From Edaphobacter aggregans DSM 19364 (GTDB lineage Bacteria > Acidobacteriota > Terriglobia > Terriglobales > Acidobacteriaceae): 64,000 bases of DNA. Location of the stretch: contig NZ_JQKI01000012.1 of the NCBI RefSeq assembly GCF_000745965.1, forward strand, positions 62,001-126,000, given 5' to 3'. A model generated the notes under the pieces. The model was not told where the DNA came from and did no database searches. It saw only the letters and a program-made list of their open reading frames with translations. The position numbers were made by a program, and so were the translations under genes. Positions 52,674-62,739 of this stretch are shown here, piece by piece (the stretch's first letter is position 1; each line of letters opens with the position of its first letter).

Positions 52674-55639
52674 TTATTGGATCGTCACCTGGTACTGGTA
52701 GGTGTGACGAACCGTATTAGTGCCGTCGCTTCCGGCAGTGGTAAGGGTGAAGACCTGGGTTCCGAGCGGGGTTCCGGGATCGGTGACGGTGGGAACGTCC
52801 GTGGCCTGCGTCCCCGCGCCGCACCCGATGTTCGCCGTCAGGCAGAGGGCAGCGAAGAACAGTGCCAGTCTCGACCACCCGATGCGGCGGCGAGGCGCGG
52901 CAAAGCAGAACAGCGCGGCAAGAGCCGTGCCCCCAAAAAAGTTCCACCGGCCGTCAAGCCTGGCCTTTTGCGTTGTGGTGGTCGTCGTGGTGGCCGCCGT
53001 CGTCGTGATCTGCAGCGTCGTGCTGCCGCCACCACTGAGCGTGACCGGGCTGAAGGAGCAGGTCGCCTCAGCGCTTGACGGCGGAGAGCAGCCGAAGGTC
53101 ACAGTGCCTTTGAAGCCTCCAACCATGCCCAGCAGCATTACCACCTTGCCCGTCTGCCCTGCCTTCAGGGTCAGGGTCTGCGGCACGCTGGTAAGGTTAT
53201 AGTCCGCCATCGTGATTGCGAGCGTGGACGAGGTCGCGATGCTGAAGTTCGCGTCGCCGCTATAGATGGCGTAGACGCTGTGTGTGCCTGCGAGCAGGCC
53301 GGTGGTCGAGAAAGTCGCGATGGACTGGTTCGGACCGTTAGGCGTCAGCGGCGTAGGCGTGCCCAGCTGAAGCGCAGATCCGTTGAAGGTGTCGTAGAAG
53401 GTGATGCTGCCCGTGGGGCCGACGGAGTTCGTCGCCGTGGTGAAGACCGTCGCCGTAAAGACAAGATTGACGCCGGCAAGCGTCGTCGTGGTGTTCGAGG
53501 TCAGGGTAAGGGTGGAGGGCAGAAGCGTTGGCTGAACCGACTGTGGGACTGAGTTGCTTGGATTCCAGTTCGCGTCGCCGCTGTACTTTGCGACGATGCT
53601 GTGCTGGACGTTGCCGGAGAGCGTCTTGCTCGTCGTGGCTGCATTGGTCGCAACCGGCACCGTCGCGATCAGCACGCCATTGTCATAGAACGTCACGTTG
53701 CCGCCAAAGCTATATGTATCAGTGCCATTGCCCGCGTTGTTGATGGTGGCGGTGAGCGTCACCGGCTGGCCGGCCTGCGGAGACTGCGGGGTCAGGCTTA
53801 TGGTCGTAATCGTGTTTCCCTTCGCCGTCGTGAAGGTAAGGTCGACAGGGGTCTGGCACTGGAAGTTCTGGTTGCCCGCGCAAGTCACCTCCACCGTGTA
53901 CGGCTGCGTCTGCGGCTTGGGAGCGTTGATGACGATGTTGGACGTCGCCGTGTTTCCGCCTGGATTCGGGGAGAGCGTTGCATTGAAGACTGCTCCCGTA
54001 ACGGCCTCAATCGTTGCGGTCACGGTACCGGAGGGGGCGGCTGAAGAGGTCGGCAGCTTGACCGTCGCCGTAACCGTTGCAGTTGCTCCGTAGGGTACGT
54101 TCTGGGTGGGAGAGATCGTCGCCGCCAACGTGGCAGTCACAGATCTAACATTAATTCCTATACCGGTACTGGTACTGGGCGCATAGTTTGGATCCCCGGA
54201 GTAATTCGCAATGATCGTATAGGCGCCGAAATCCAGACTGCTCGTATGAATGTCGCCGTGCCATTTGTCAGCTGTGCGGAGCCGATGGTCGTCCCCTGCA
54301 ATGAGGTAAAGGTTACTGTACCCGTAGGACCCGTTGCAGCATAAGACGAGGGTGTAATGGAAGAAGCCAGTTTGATCGGCGTGCCATAATCCACAGTGTA
54401 TTGATCCGCAATGAGCGACGTTGTCGTACTGATGGAACCCGTGCCGCGCGGAAAGACCTTCACCAGTGTCTGAAGGTTCACCATGCCGAGCCCCGTGTTC
54501 GCTTCCCATGTGCCGCTCGCTCCATCGGGCTGCGTGTAGAGGTCGGGCGTCGATGCCAGCGAATACAGCGTGGCGTTGATATTGCCCTGACGACCTCCCC
54601 CCTCCGTCTGCTGCAGGATCGATGCCATCGCGTGTGTGAAGTCTTCGATCGATGTGGTCGTCAGATCGGGCGCATGACGCAGGCCATCGTCAGGCAGTCC
54701 CGGCGCGCTCTGCCAGGAAGGACGAGGGTCAACGACTGCAAGAGGCGACGTGAGCGGGGCCGTGATCAACGCAGTGGCTTCGGCAAGATCGCCTGCCTGC
54801 GCTCCGATGCTCTGCGCATCGCAGGTGTTCGACGTCACGACCGTAATGCCCTGCGCCGCGGCCTGGCGGAAGAGCGCGCGATAAGCCTCATAGTCCGGCT
54901 GGCTCAGCGTGCCGGTGCAATCGCTCGTCGTCAGCGCGAGAATCGGGGAGGAGTTTGCATCGATCGCCGCTGCTGCAGCATCGAGCGGATCGGTCGCATC
55001 GCTCGAGAGGATCGTCGTCAGCCCGTTCGTCGAGATCGCCGCGACCTTCGTCTTCACGGGAGAAGGCATGTCGTCGAGGCCGGAGATCTCAGCGATCGCA
55101 GAGGAGACCTCCTGCGGCATCGACGGGCGTACTGTGCTGGCGTAGTACTGCGTTCCCGACACACTGTAGGCACGCAGTGTGACGGCAAAGGCTCGCTGCA
55201 CCTGGTCTGCGGTGCCTGAGACCGCGATGCGCGTCTTTGTCGCGGCGACACCGTCGACCGAGAGTCCCTGCGACTGAAGCCACGCCGTCGTCGCGGCGAT
55301 CTGGTCGTCCGTAGCTCCGTACGTTGCGGCGAACTGCGGCGGGGTAAGCCAGTGATGGTATGACGAAGAAGAGGGCGTGATCTGCTGATCGAGGGCAGCC
55401 TGGCGATCGGGAGTCGCCTGCAGACGCAGCGTCAGATGCATGGGCTGCGAGACCGGCAACGGGCCCACATCGACTGCCTCGGAGGGGCTGTCGATTGCGT
55501 CGATCGTACGCGCCGCAACCACGCGCTGCTGCGCGTGCAGAGAGGAAACGACAAAGCAAACAGGCAGAAGTGCCGCCACGACGGACGGCAAAGCAACGCG
55601 GACTCTGCGATGCAAAGGATGACGTGTAACCATGGGCAT
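52674..55639 (-). pseudogene. Second S53-like protein, frameshifted and lacking a canonical triad
   Basis: Two overlapping frames (54158-55639, 493 aa, and 52674-54509) read as one protein when joined near 54246: LTNGTATF from the first continues as TSSLDFGAYTIIANYSGDPN from the second, so one base is missing. The joined product would be about 987 aa: signal peptide, activation domain (HLTLRLQATPDRQAALDQQI, HHWLTPPQFAATYGAT), a shortened peptidase-like domain, at least five Ig-like repeats, and a C-terminal two-helix anchor with PRRR and ANIGCGAG. The GTS nucleophile motif and the Glu/Asp motif of sedolisins are not recognisable, so it was probably non-catalytic even before the shift. It may be a structural or adhesive protein. 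A 200-bp gap lies before the next gene. Confidence 0.78.
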
Positions 55640-55760
55640 TCCGCACGATGGTTACAGACGTGCCTTCAAAAGGCAACGCAAACGGACAGCCGAAAGGGGT
55701 AATTCGACTGGTCCTTTTGTGGGATGGTCAACGAGCGATCATCGCGGTCAAACTCAAGCG

Positions 55761-57572
55761 TTACAGCGCGTACTTCCCTGCCCGGATCACATGCTGCGCC
55801 ACCTGCCGCCGAAGACCGATCGTGTCGGCCGGATCATGCTTCGCAAGCCTGCGCAGGATCGCAAGCTGCGTGCGAAGCATGTCACCCTCGGCAACAGTAG
55901 CGATCACACGCCGCGCGGCCAGCTCGATCTTCTCCATCGCCACCGAAGCGTAGATGCGAGCCATCGCCACGGGAATCTCGGCTGTGCCTTTTGCCGAGAG
56001 CTTCTCCGCGCGCAGAATCGCCGACTCCATCGCGAAGACCTCGATGATCATGTTAGCGATGGCCCCCATCACCTCCTGCTGTTCGGTCAATTGCTGCATG
56101 TACTTCTGCGTTGCAGCGCCTGCAGCGAAGAGCCCAAGCTTCTTCGCGCTCGCAAGCAGGTTGAACTCCTCCGCCAGCGGCCCCTCACGCTCCTCCTTCT
56201 CGACCGGGCCGGCCATCACCTCGTCCATCACCTGCTTGATGGCGGGCATCAGCGCAAGCTTGCCGCCCATCGCCGACTTCATCAGCCAGCCCGTGATGAT
56301 CAGCCGATTGATCTCGTTCGTGCCTTCAAAGATGCGGTTGATGCGCGAGTCGCGGTAGGCGCGCTCCGCCGGATACTCCTCCACGTAGCCATAGCCGGCG
56401 TAGATCTGCAGTATCTCGTCCACGACAAGGTCGAGCATCTCGGAGTCCCACACCTTGCAGATGCTGCACTCGACGGCGTAGTCCTCGATCGCCTTCTGGA
56501 TCGCCGCAGTGTCGTGCTTGTCCACCTGTGCCAGCGCCGCGTCGATCATCCCCACTGCGCGGTAGCTGAGAGCCTCGCCCACAAAGACGCCAACGGCGCA
56601 GTCGGCAAGCTTCTCCTGTATCAATCCAAACTCGGAGATCGGCTTTCCGAAGGCCTTGCGGTCCTTCGCATAACGAATCCCGTTGGCGATGCACATGCGC
56701 GCTGCGCCCACAGCGGCATTGCCCAGCTTGTAGCGGCCGACGTTCAGGATGTTGAACGCGATGTGATGACCCTTGCCAACCTCGCCCAGCAGATTCGACG
56801 CAGGAATCCTGCAGTCGGCGAGAATCAGCGGGCACGTAGAGCTGCCGCGAATGCCGAGCTTGTGCTCCTCCTTGCCGACGGTGAACCCCGGCGTCCCGCG
56901 CTCGACGAGAAACGCGGTCAGTCGCTCCTTGCCTGCATCCTTGCCCTCCTTCACCTCGCACTTCGCGAAGATGGTGAAGAGATCGGCAAAGCCTGCGTTC
57001 GTGATCCACATCTTCTCGCCGTTGAGCGTGTAGGTCTGGCCATCCTCCGAAAGCACAGCGCGCGTTCGCGCGTTCAGGGCGTCAGAGCCGGAGGTCGACT
57101 CCGAGAGCGCATAGGCGCCGATGAACTCGCCGCTCGCCAGCTTCGGCAGATACTTCTTCTTCTGCTCCGCCGTGCCGTACCACACGATAGGCAGCGTACC
57201 GATCCCGACGTGCGCCGAGAACGCAACCGAGAAGCTTCCCTGCTTGGCGATGTTGTCCGCGATGATCGCCGACGTCACCTTGTCCATCTCAAGGCCGCCG
57301 TACTCCTCGGGGATATCGACCGACGTGAGCCCAAGTTCGCTTGCGTGCTTGATGAGGCGTCGCGTCACGGAGAAGTCCTTCGCTTCGATCTGGTCCGAAA
57401 CCGGAACGATCTCGTTCAGAGCAAACTCCGCCGTTGTCTGCGCGATCTGGCGATGCTCCTCGGTGAAGTCTTCGGGGAAGAAGCAGTCGGCAGGAGTTGG
57501 GTTGGAGATGAGGAAGCTTCCGCCGGGAATGATCTTCTTGTCAGTGGGCGTTGGGGTCGTCATTGTGGCCAT
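55761..57572 (-). CDS. Acyl-CoA dehydrogenase, long form
   Basis: The 603-aa flavoprotein catalyses the first step of beta-oxidation. It has the family's N-terminal, middle and C-terminal domains: LTSVDIPEEYGGLEMDKVTS, the FAD/substrate loop GAYALSESTSGSDALNARTR, ITNAGFADLFTIFAK, QIYAGYGYVEEYPAERAYRD and the catalytic Glu in RINRIFEGTNEINRLI. About 190 extra C-terminal residues, including a helical region, make it the VLCAD/ACAD9-like size class. It is the last gene of the operon, 21 bp after the thiolase gene. GAGCCGCATC precedes the ATG, a weak site. Confidence 0.93.
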   Translation of the reverse strand: MATMTTPTPTDKKIIPGGSFLISNPTPADCFFPEDFTEEHRQIAQTTAEFALNEIVPVSDQIEAKDFSVTRRLIKHASELGLTSVDIPEEYGGLEMDKVTSAIIADNIAKQGSFSVAFSAHVGIGTLPIVWYGTAEQKKKYLPKLASGEFIGAYALSESTSGSDALNARTRAVLSEDGQTYTLNGEKMWITNAGFADLFTIFAKCEVKEGKDAGKERLTAFLVERGTPGFTVGKEEHKLGIRGSSTCPLILADCRIPASNLLGEVGKGHHIAFNILNVGRYKLGNAAVGAARMCIANGIRYAKDRKAFGKPISEFGLIQEKLADCAVGVFVGEALSYRAVGMIDAALAQVDKHDTAAIQKAIEDYAVECSICKVWDSEMLDLVVDEILQIYAGYGYVEEYPAERAYRDSRINRIFEGTNEINRLIITGWLMKSAMGGKLALMPAIKQVMDEVMAGPVEKEEREGPLAEEFNLLASAKKLGLFAAGAATQKYMQQLTEQQEVMGAIANMIIEVFAMESAILRAEKLSAKGTAEIPVAMARIYASVAMEKIELAARRVIATVAEGDMLRTQLAILRRLAKHDPADTIGLRRQVAQHVIRAGKYAL

Positions 57573-57593
57573 GATGCGGCTCCTTACGTGAAC

Positions 57594-58778
57594 TTAATTG
57601 ATAGCCTCGAAGATTCCAGCGGCGCCCATGCCTCCGCCGACGCACATGGTTACCATGCCATACTTTGCGTTGCGGCGAGGCATCTCGCGCAGCAGCGTCG
57701 CGGTAAGTTTCGCTCCCGTGCAGCCAAGCGGATGCCCCAGCGCGATCGCTCCTCCATTGACGTTGAGCTTCGTCGGGTCGATGCCGAGCACCTTAATTAC
57801 GGCCAGCGACTGCGCCGCAAATGCCTCGTTCAGCTCAATCACGTCGATTTGATCCAGAGACAGACCCGCCATCTTCAGCGCCTTCGGAATCGCGTGGATC
57901 GGGCCGATGCCCATCTCCTCGGGATCACATCCCGCGTAGGCGAAGGCGATGAACTTCGCCATCGGCCTGATGCCCAACGACTGCGCACGCCCGGCGGACA
58001 TGACGACCGCCGCCGCTGCACCATCGGAGGTCTGCGACGAATTTCCCGCTGTCACCGTTCCATTCGCATGAAAAACTGGCTTCAACTTCGCCAGCGCCTC
58101 GAGTGAGGTATCGGCACGCGGTCCCTCATCCATCCTGAAGGTCGACTCCACCACCTCAGCCTTGCCCTTGCCATTCACGCTCGTCGACGTCACGGGCACA
58201 GGAACGATCTCATCATCGAACCTGCCCGACTGAATCGCCGCAAGCGCCTTCTGATGGCTCTGGTACGAGAACTCGTCCATCGTGTCGCGCGTGATGCCGT
58301 AGTGCGCCGCCACACGCTCCGCCGTCAGCCCCATCGACATATACGATCCGGGATAGTTATCGACTAGCCACGGATTCACCGAGATCTTGTTGCCCCCGAA
58401 GGGCACATACGACATGCTCTCCGTTCCGCCGGCGACGATCACGTCCGCACCGCCTCCGCGAATGCGATCCGCCGCCAGCGCAATCGACTGCAGACCCGAG
58501 GCGCAGTAGCGATTGATCGTCATAGCCGATGCAGTCACCGGCAGGCCCGCGCGAAAGCTCGCGACACGGGCGACGTTCATTCCCTGCTCGGCCTCAGGCA
58601 TCGCACAGCCGAGGATGACGTCCTCCACCTCCGACTTATCGAGCTGAGGCACGCGCTCCAGCGCGCCGATGATCGTAAGTGCAGCGAGATCGTCGGGCCG
58701 CGTCGTGCGTAGCGTGCCACGCGGAGCCTTGCCAACCGGCGTGCGTACTGCTGAGGCGATAATGACTTCGTTGTTCAT
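57594..58778 (-). CDS. Acetyl-CoA acyltransferase (thiolase)
   Basis: The 394-aa thiolase cleaves 3-ketoacyl-CoA with CoA at the end of each beta-oxidation round. The nucleophile Cys is in [19 protein letters not shown] (about residue 88), the second Cys and Gly-rich C-terminus in [20 protein letters not shown], and the His in [18 protein letters not shown]. It lies 15 bp after the fadB-type gene and 21 bp before the dehydrogenase gene, clearly one operon. The FadA role follows from that context. Confidence 0.95.
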   Translation of the reverse strand: MNNEVIIASAVRTPVGKAPRGTLRTTRPDDLAALTIIGALERVPQLDKSEVEDVILGCAMPEAEQGMNVARVASFRAGLPVTASAMTINRYCASGLQSIALAADRIRGGGADVIVAGGTESMSYVPFGGNKISVNPWLVDNYPGSYMSMGLTAERVAAHYGITRDTMDEFSYQSHQKALAAIQSGRFDDEIVPVPVTSTSVNGKGKAEVVESTFRMDEGPRADTSLEALAKLKPVFHANGTVTAGNSSQTSDGAAAAVVMSAGRAQSLGIRPMAKFIAFAYAGCDPEEMGIGPIHAIPKALKMAGLSLDQIDVIELNEAFAAQSLAVIKVLGIDPTKLNVNGGAIALGHPLGCTGAKLTATLLREMPRRNAKYGMVTMCVGGGMGAAGIFEAIN

Positions 58779-58793
58779 GATGCTTCCTTCCTG

Positions 58794-61286
58794 CTAGTTC
58801 CTTAGCGGCTTGCCGGTCTTGAGCGTAAAGGCGATGCGCTCCTGCGTCTTCTTCTCGCCGCAGAGCGAGACAAACGCCTCGCGCTCCAGATCGAGCAGGT
58901 ACTGTTCACTGACGGGTGTGCCTGGAGCCACCTTGCCTCCGGCGAGAATGTATGCGGCCCAGTTGGCCACCTTTGCGTCGTGGTCGGAGATGTACTGTCC
59001 CTCGCGCATCGTCCACACTGCGAGCTTCAGCGTGGCCAGCACAGATTCACCCGGCGCCGGAATATCGGTTCGTGGAACAGGCGCCGTGTAGCCTGCATCG
59101 GCCTGAGCACGCGCCCGCAGCTTCGCATCCGTCACCAGTCGGTCGCGATTGATCGTGATGCTGTCCGAGTGGCGCAGGAAGCCAAGCCCGCGAGCCTCAG
59201 CTGCGCTCGTCGAGACCGTCGCCTTCGCTATGGTCTCAAAGTTCTTCTTGATCGCCTCGAAGATCTCAACGCCCTCGCCGCGCGCATCCGGCCGAATGCT
59301 CGAGCCTGCCTCGATCGATCGAAGCACGATCTCCTTGCAGCCGCCGCCTCCGGGGATCAGGCCAACGCCAGCCTCCACCAGTCCCATGTACAGCTCGGCA
59401 TGCGGCTGTCGTGCTGCGGCGTGCAAGCTGATCTCGACGCCTCCGCCCAGACACATTCCGTATGGCGCGACGACAACCGGCCGCGGGCAGAACTTGATCG
59501 CCTGCGTCATGTTCTGGAAGCTCCGCACCATCAGGTCAACCTCGTCCCACTCCTGCTCCTGCACTGCGAGCAGAAGCTGCATCAGGTTCGCGCCGACGGA
59601 GAAGTTCGTCGAGTCGCCTGTGATCACGAAGGCCTCGAAGTTCGCCACCTGCTCGCTCGTGGGCTTCAGCGTCTGCGTGATCAGCGAGACGATGTCGCCC
59701 CCCAGAGCATTCATCTTCGAGTGCAGCTCAATCGCCGCCACGCCATCGCCCAGATCGACCACCGACGCTCCGGCATTCTTCTTCATCACGCCGCGTGCCT
59801 TCTTGATCGTCGCAATCGACGTCGTTCCCTCGGCCGCGGGAACAGGCTTGTAGCTCTCGGCGAACGGATCGAAGTAGCACCGGCCGCTCGCCGAGCTTAC
59901 ATCGTCGCGATACCACGTTGGATTCGCCTCACCGTTCTTGCCGGCCCACGCCAGCAGCTTCTCCACGTTTGGCGCAATCGTCAAACCGGCGGCGCGCATC
60001 TTCTCCGTCGTCGCGCGTACACCGGCCGCGTCGAAGAGCTCAAACGGCCCAAGCTCCCAGTTGAAGCCCGTGCGCATCGCCGTGTCGACTTCGACGATGT
60101 TCTCCGCAGGCTCCGTGTCGTCCTTCGAGACGCGATTCGCCGCGTAGGTGAACAGCTCCGTCAGCAGAGGCCAGTAAAATCGCGCAGCCTTATCGGTCGT
60201 TGCGTCCGAATGCAGAAGCTGCGCCACACGCGCGCCCGTCGCTTCGACGTTCTTCGCCATCTCCAATGCCGGAAACTTCGGCCGCTCTGCCGGGCGATAG
60301 TCCAGCGTCTGCCAGTCGAGCACGTGGCGCAGGTCGCGACCCTCGGCATCCTTCCCGGCCTTCTTGTAGAAGCCCTGCCCCGCCTTGTCGCCGATCCACT
60401 TCTTCTCCAGCATTGTGCCGATGAATGCAGGGAGCTTCACGTCCGAGCGCTCGTCGCCGATGCCCGCGGCCTTCGCCTCGAAGTTGCGCGCCACATGCAC
60501 CAGCACGTCGATCCCGACCATGTCGCCCAGGCGAAACGTTCCCGTCTTCGGCCAGCCCAGCGCCGAGCCGGTCAGCGTATCGACCTCTTCGATCGTCAGC
60601 CCCTGCTCCTGCATCAGGCGAATCGCATTGCCCATTGAGAAGGTCCCGATGCGGTTCGCAATGAAGTTCGGCGTATCACGCGAGCGCACGATCGCCTTGC
60701 CCAGGCGCTGATCGCAGAAGTGCGCAATTGCCGCAACTGCCTCTCGATCGGTCTCGGCCAGTGGAATAATCTCCAACAGCCGCATGTAGCGCGGCGGATT
60801 GAAGAAGTGCGTGCCAAAGAACAGCGGCTTCATCGCTGCCGGAAGTCCATCGGCGAGGCTGGCAATAGGCAGTCCGCTGGTGTTCGTCGTCAGAATCGCG
60901 TCGCCGCGCCGGTGCTGCATCACCTTCGCATAGAGCGCGTGCTTGATCTCAAGATTCTCCGCGACCGCCTCGATGATCCAGTCGCAGTCTGCGATCAGCA
61001 CCATGTCGTCTTCGAAGTTCCCCGGCGTAATCAGCCTCGCTGACTCGACCGCGTAAAAGGCTGCCGGTTTGGCCTTCTTCAGCCCGTCCATCGCGGAAAG
61101 GACGATCCTGTTCCGCTCCTGTTTCGGAGCCGCCGCGTCCACGTCGGGAGGAACGATGTCGAGCAGGACAACCGGAAGTCCGGCGTTGGCAATATGTGCA
61201 GCGATCCGCGATCCCATGGTTCCGGCGCCGAGGACAGCAACCTTGCGAATGGTTCGGCTGGGCGCGGAGTGTGTGCTGGTCGGCAT
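58794..61286 (-). CDS. 3-Hydroxyacyl-CoA dehydrogenase/enoyl-CoA hydratase fusion
   Basis: The start is ATG 61286 (MPTSTHSAPSRTIRKVAVLG), giving 830 aa; the frame to 61421 would run through the operator. The N-terminal NAD-binding dehydrogenase (VAVLGAGTMGSRIAAHIANA then GLPVVLLDIV; FFGTHFFNPPRYMRLLEII) is followed by two C-terminal dehydrogenase folds and then a crotonase-like hydratase (about 540-760; APYGMCLGGGVEISLHAAAR, GLIPGGGGCKEIVL). The order is opposite to E. coli FadB. It catalyses hydration and oxidation in beta-oxidation. It is first of the three-gene operon. Confidence 0.94.
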   Translation of the reverse strand: MPTSTHSAPSRTIRKVAVLGAGTMGSRIAAHIANAGLPVVLLDIVPPDVDAAAPKQERNRIVLSAMDGLKKAKPAAFYAVESARLITPGNFEDDMVLIADCDWIIEAVAENLEIKHALYAKVMQHRRGDAILTTNTSGLPIASLADGLPAAMKPLFFGTHFFNPPRYMRLLEIIPLAETDREAVAAIAHFCDQRLGKAIVRSRDTPNFIANRIGTFSMGNAIRLMQEQGLTIEEVDTLTGSALGWPKTGTFRLGDMVGIDVLVHVARNFEAKAAGIGDERSDVKLPAFIGTMLEKKWIGDKAGQGFYKKAGKDAEGRDLRHVLDWQTLDYRPAERPKFPALEMAKNVEATGARVAQLLHSDATTDKAARFYWPLLTELFTYAANRVSKDDTEPAENIVEVDTAMRTGFNWELGPFELFDAAGVRATTEKMRAAGLTIAPNVEKLLAWAGKNGEANPTWYRDDVSSASGRCYFDPFAESYKPVPAAEGTTSIATIKKARGVMKKNAGASVVDLGDGVAAIELHSKMNALGGDIVSLITQTLKPTSEQVANFEAFVITGDSTNFSVGANLMQLLLAVQEQEWDEVDLMVRSFQNMTQAIKFCPRPVVVAPYGMCLGGGVEISLHAAARQPHAELYMGLVEAGVGLIPGGGGCKEIVLRSIEAGSSIRPDARGEGVEIFEAIKKNFETIAKATVSTSAAEARGLGFLRHSDSITINRDRLVTDAKLRARAQADAGYTAPVPRTDIPAPGESVLATLKLAVWTMREGQYISDHDAKVANWAAYILAGGKVAPGTPVSEQYLLDLEREAFVSLCGEKKTQERIAFTLKTGKPLRN

Positions 61287-61332
61287 GCTGGTGATCTCTC
61301 CCTCCGGCGAAAGCCCGGACGCGGTGAAGCAT

Positions 61333-61350
61333 ACTGAATGACCATTCAGT
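61333..61350 (-). promoter_or_regulatory. Perfect palindrome, candidate TetR-family operator of the beta-oxidation operon
   Basis: ACTGAATGACCATTCAGT is a perfect inverted repeat with 8-bp arms and a 2-bp centre, 47 bp upstream of the fadB-type start. TetR-family fatty-acid regulators (FadR of Bacillus and relatives in other phyla) bind TGAATG...CATTCA sites, so acyl-CoA-controlled repression is likely. No regulator gene is in the window. Confidence 0.65.
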
Positions 61351-61486
61351 CCGTCAAGAACAGCAAAACAACACACGGTAAATTTCTCATTCTGAGACGC
61401 ATTCGTGCTCCGCCGCACCACGAACCGTTATGATTCGGACGAGCGCTACGAGACATTGAGCGGCGCCTTGGAGGTAGCAGATAGAG

Positions 61487-62674
61487 ATGAAGACCTTCTC
61501 ACGGAGAGAGTTTTGTGCGCTGGCCGGCGCAACCGCTGCCAGCCTTCGCAGCATGGATGCCTGGGCGGCACCGCTCAAGGGAGCCTACGAGCTGGTAGCC
61601 TCCACCGACCGCACCCGCATCCTCGCCGCAGCTGACAAATACCTCTCTGAGCAGCCCATCACCGTCACGGCCTCGCACTCCGAGCGCAGCCCCGGCGGCG
61701 CACACGATTTCTTCTCCGAGGGCGACTACTGGTGGCCAGATCCTGAGAACCCTGGCGGCCCCTACATCCGCCGCGACGGCGAATCCAATCCGCAGAACTT
61801 CAACGGCCACCGCGAGGCGATGATCCGGCTTAGTCTCATCGTCCCTGCTCTCACTGCGGCGTGGATGCTCACGCGGCAGAAGAAGTACTCCGATCACGCC
61901 GAAAAACACCTGCGCGCCTGGTTCGTCGCCCCCGACACGAAGATGAATCCGAGCCTGCAGTACGCCCAGGCTATCTTCGGGGTGAGTAAAGGCCGCGGAA
62001 CCGGCATCATCGACACGCTGCATCTCGTCGAGGTCGCCCGAGCCGCCACGCTGCTGCGCAACGGCAGCGCGCTTAAGTCCGGCGCGGAGGTTCGCCGCTG
62101 GTTCGCCGACTACCTCGAATGGATGCGCACCTCGAAGAACGGCCAGGAGGAGCGCGACGCCGCGAACAACCACGGAACCTGCTGGGTCCTGCAGGCCGGC
62201 GAATTCGCCCGCTTCACCGGCAACACCGAGGTCATGGAATGGTGCCGCGACCGCTTCCGCACCACGCTCGTCCCCAAACAGATCGCGCCCGACGGCAGCC
62301 TTCCTCTCGAACTCGCGCGAACCAAGCCCTACAGCTACTCGCTCTTCGACATGGATGTGCTCTGCGGCATCGCGCAAAGCCTCTCCAACAGGCAGGAGAG
62401 CCTCTGGAGCTTCTCAACTCCTGACGGCCGCGGCCTCGCGAAGATGATGGAGTTCATGGTTCCCTTCATCGCCGACAAGTCGAAGTGGCCCTACAAGCAC
62501 GACGTCGAGCACTGGGACGACTTCCCTGTCCGCAATCCGGCGCTGATCTTCTCCGGCATCGCCTATGACAAGCCCGAGTACATCACGGTCTGGAAGCGGC
62601 TCAACCCCGACCCCACCGTCCCCGAGGTCATTCGCAACTTCCCCATCCGCCAGCCGCTTCTGTGGATCTCCTGA
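61487..62674 (+). CDS. Secreted alginate lyase-family protein (PL5-like)
   Basis: The 395-aa protein has a Tat-like signal (MKTFSRREFCALAGATAASL). The catalytic domain shows the all-helical alginate lyase pattern: FFSEGDYWWPDPENPGGPYI RRDGESNP, YAQAIFGVSKGRGTGIIDTL and the conserved NNHGTCWVLQAGEFARFTGN with Asn and His of the active site; RTKPYSYSLFDMDVLCG also fits. Family members cleave uronic-acid polymers by beta-elimination; the exact polymer is unknown. GGAGGTAGCAGATAGAG precedes the ATG. It ends at a terminator shared with the convergent hydrolase. Confidence 0.9.
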   Translation: MKTFSRREFCALAGATAASLRSMDAWAAPLKGAYELVASTDRTRILAAADKYLSEQPITVTASHSERSPGGAHDFFSEGDYWWPDPENPGGPYIRRDGESNPQNFNGHREAMIRLSLIVPALTAAWMLTRQKKYSDHAEKHLRAWFVAPDTKMNPSLQYAQAIFGVSKGRGTGIIDTLHLVEVARAATLLRNGSALKSGAEVRRWFADYLEWMRTSKNGQEERDAANNHGTCWVLQAGEFARFTGNTEVMEWCRDRFRTTLVPKQIAPDGSLPLELARTKPYSYSLFDMDVLCGIAQSLSNRQESLWSFSTPDGRGLAKMMEFMVPFIADKSKWPYKHDVEHWDDFPVRNPALIFSGIAYDKPEYITVWKRLNPDPTVPEVIRNFPIRQPLLWIS

Positions 62675-62689
62675 ACCTTCCGCAAAGAA

Positions 62690-62723
62690 AGAGAGCCGCC
62701 GGAAATCATCGCATCGGCTCTCT
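62690..62723. terminator. Bidirectional terminator between the lyase and GH88/105 genes
   Basis: AGAGAGCCG-ccggaaatcatcgcat-CGGCTCTCT followed by CTG; 9-bp perfect stem between convergent stops at 62674 and 62740. Confidence 0.65.
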
Positions 62724-62739
62724 CTGTTCTGCAGTCTGA

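Noticed and set aside
55632-58106. An 824-codon plus-strand frame
   Set aside because: It is antisense to the acyl-CoA dehydrogenase and thiolase genes.
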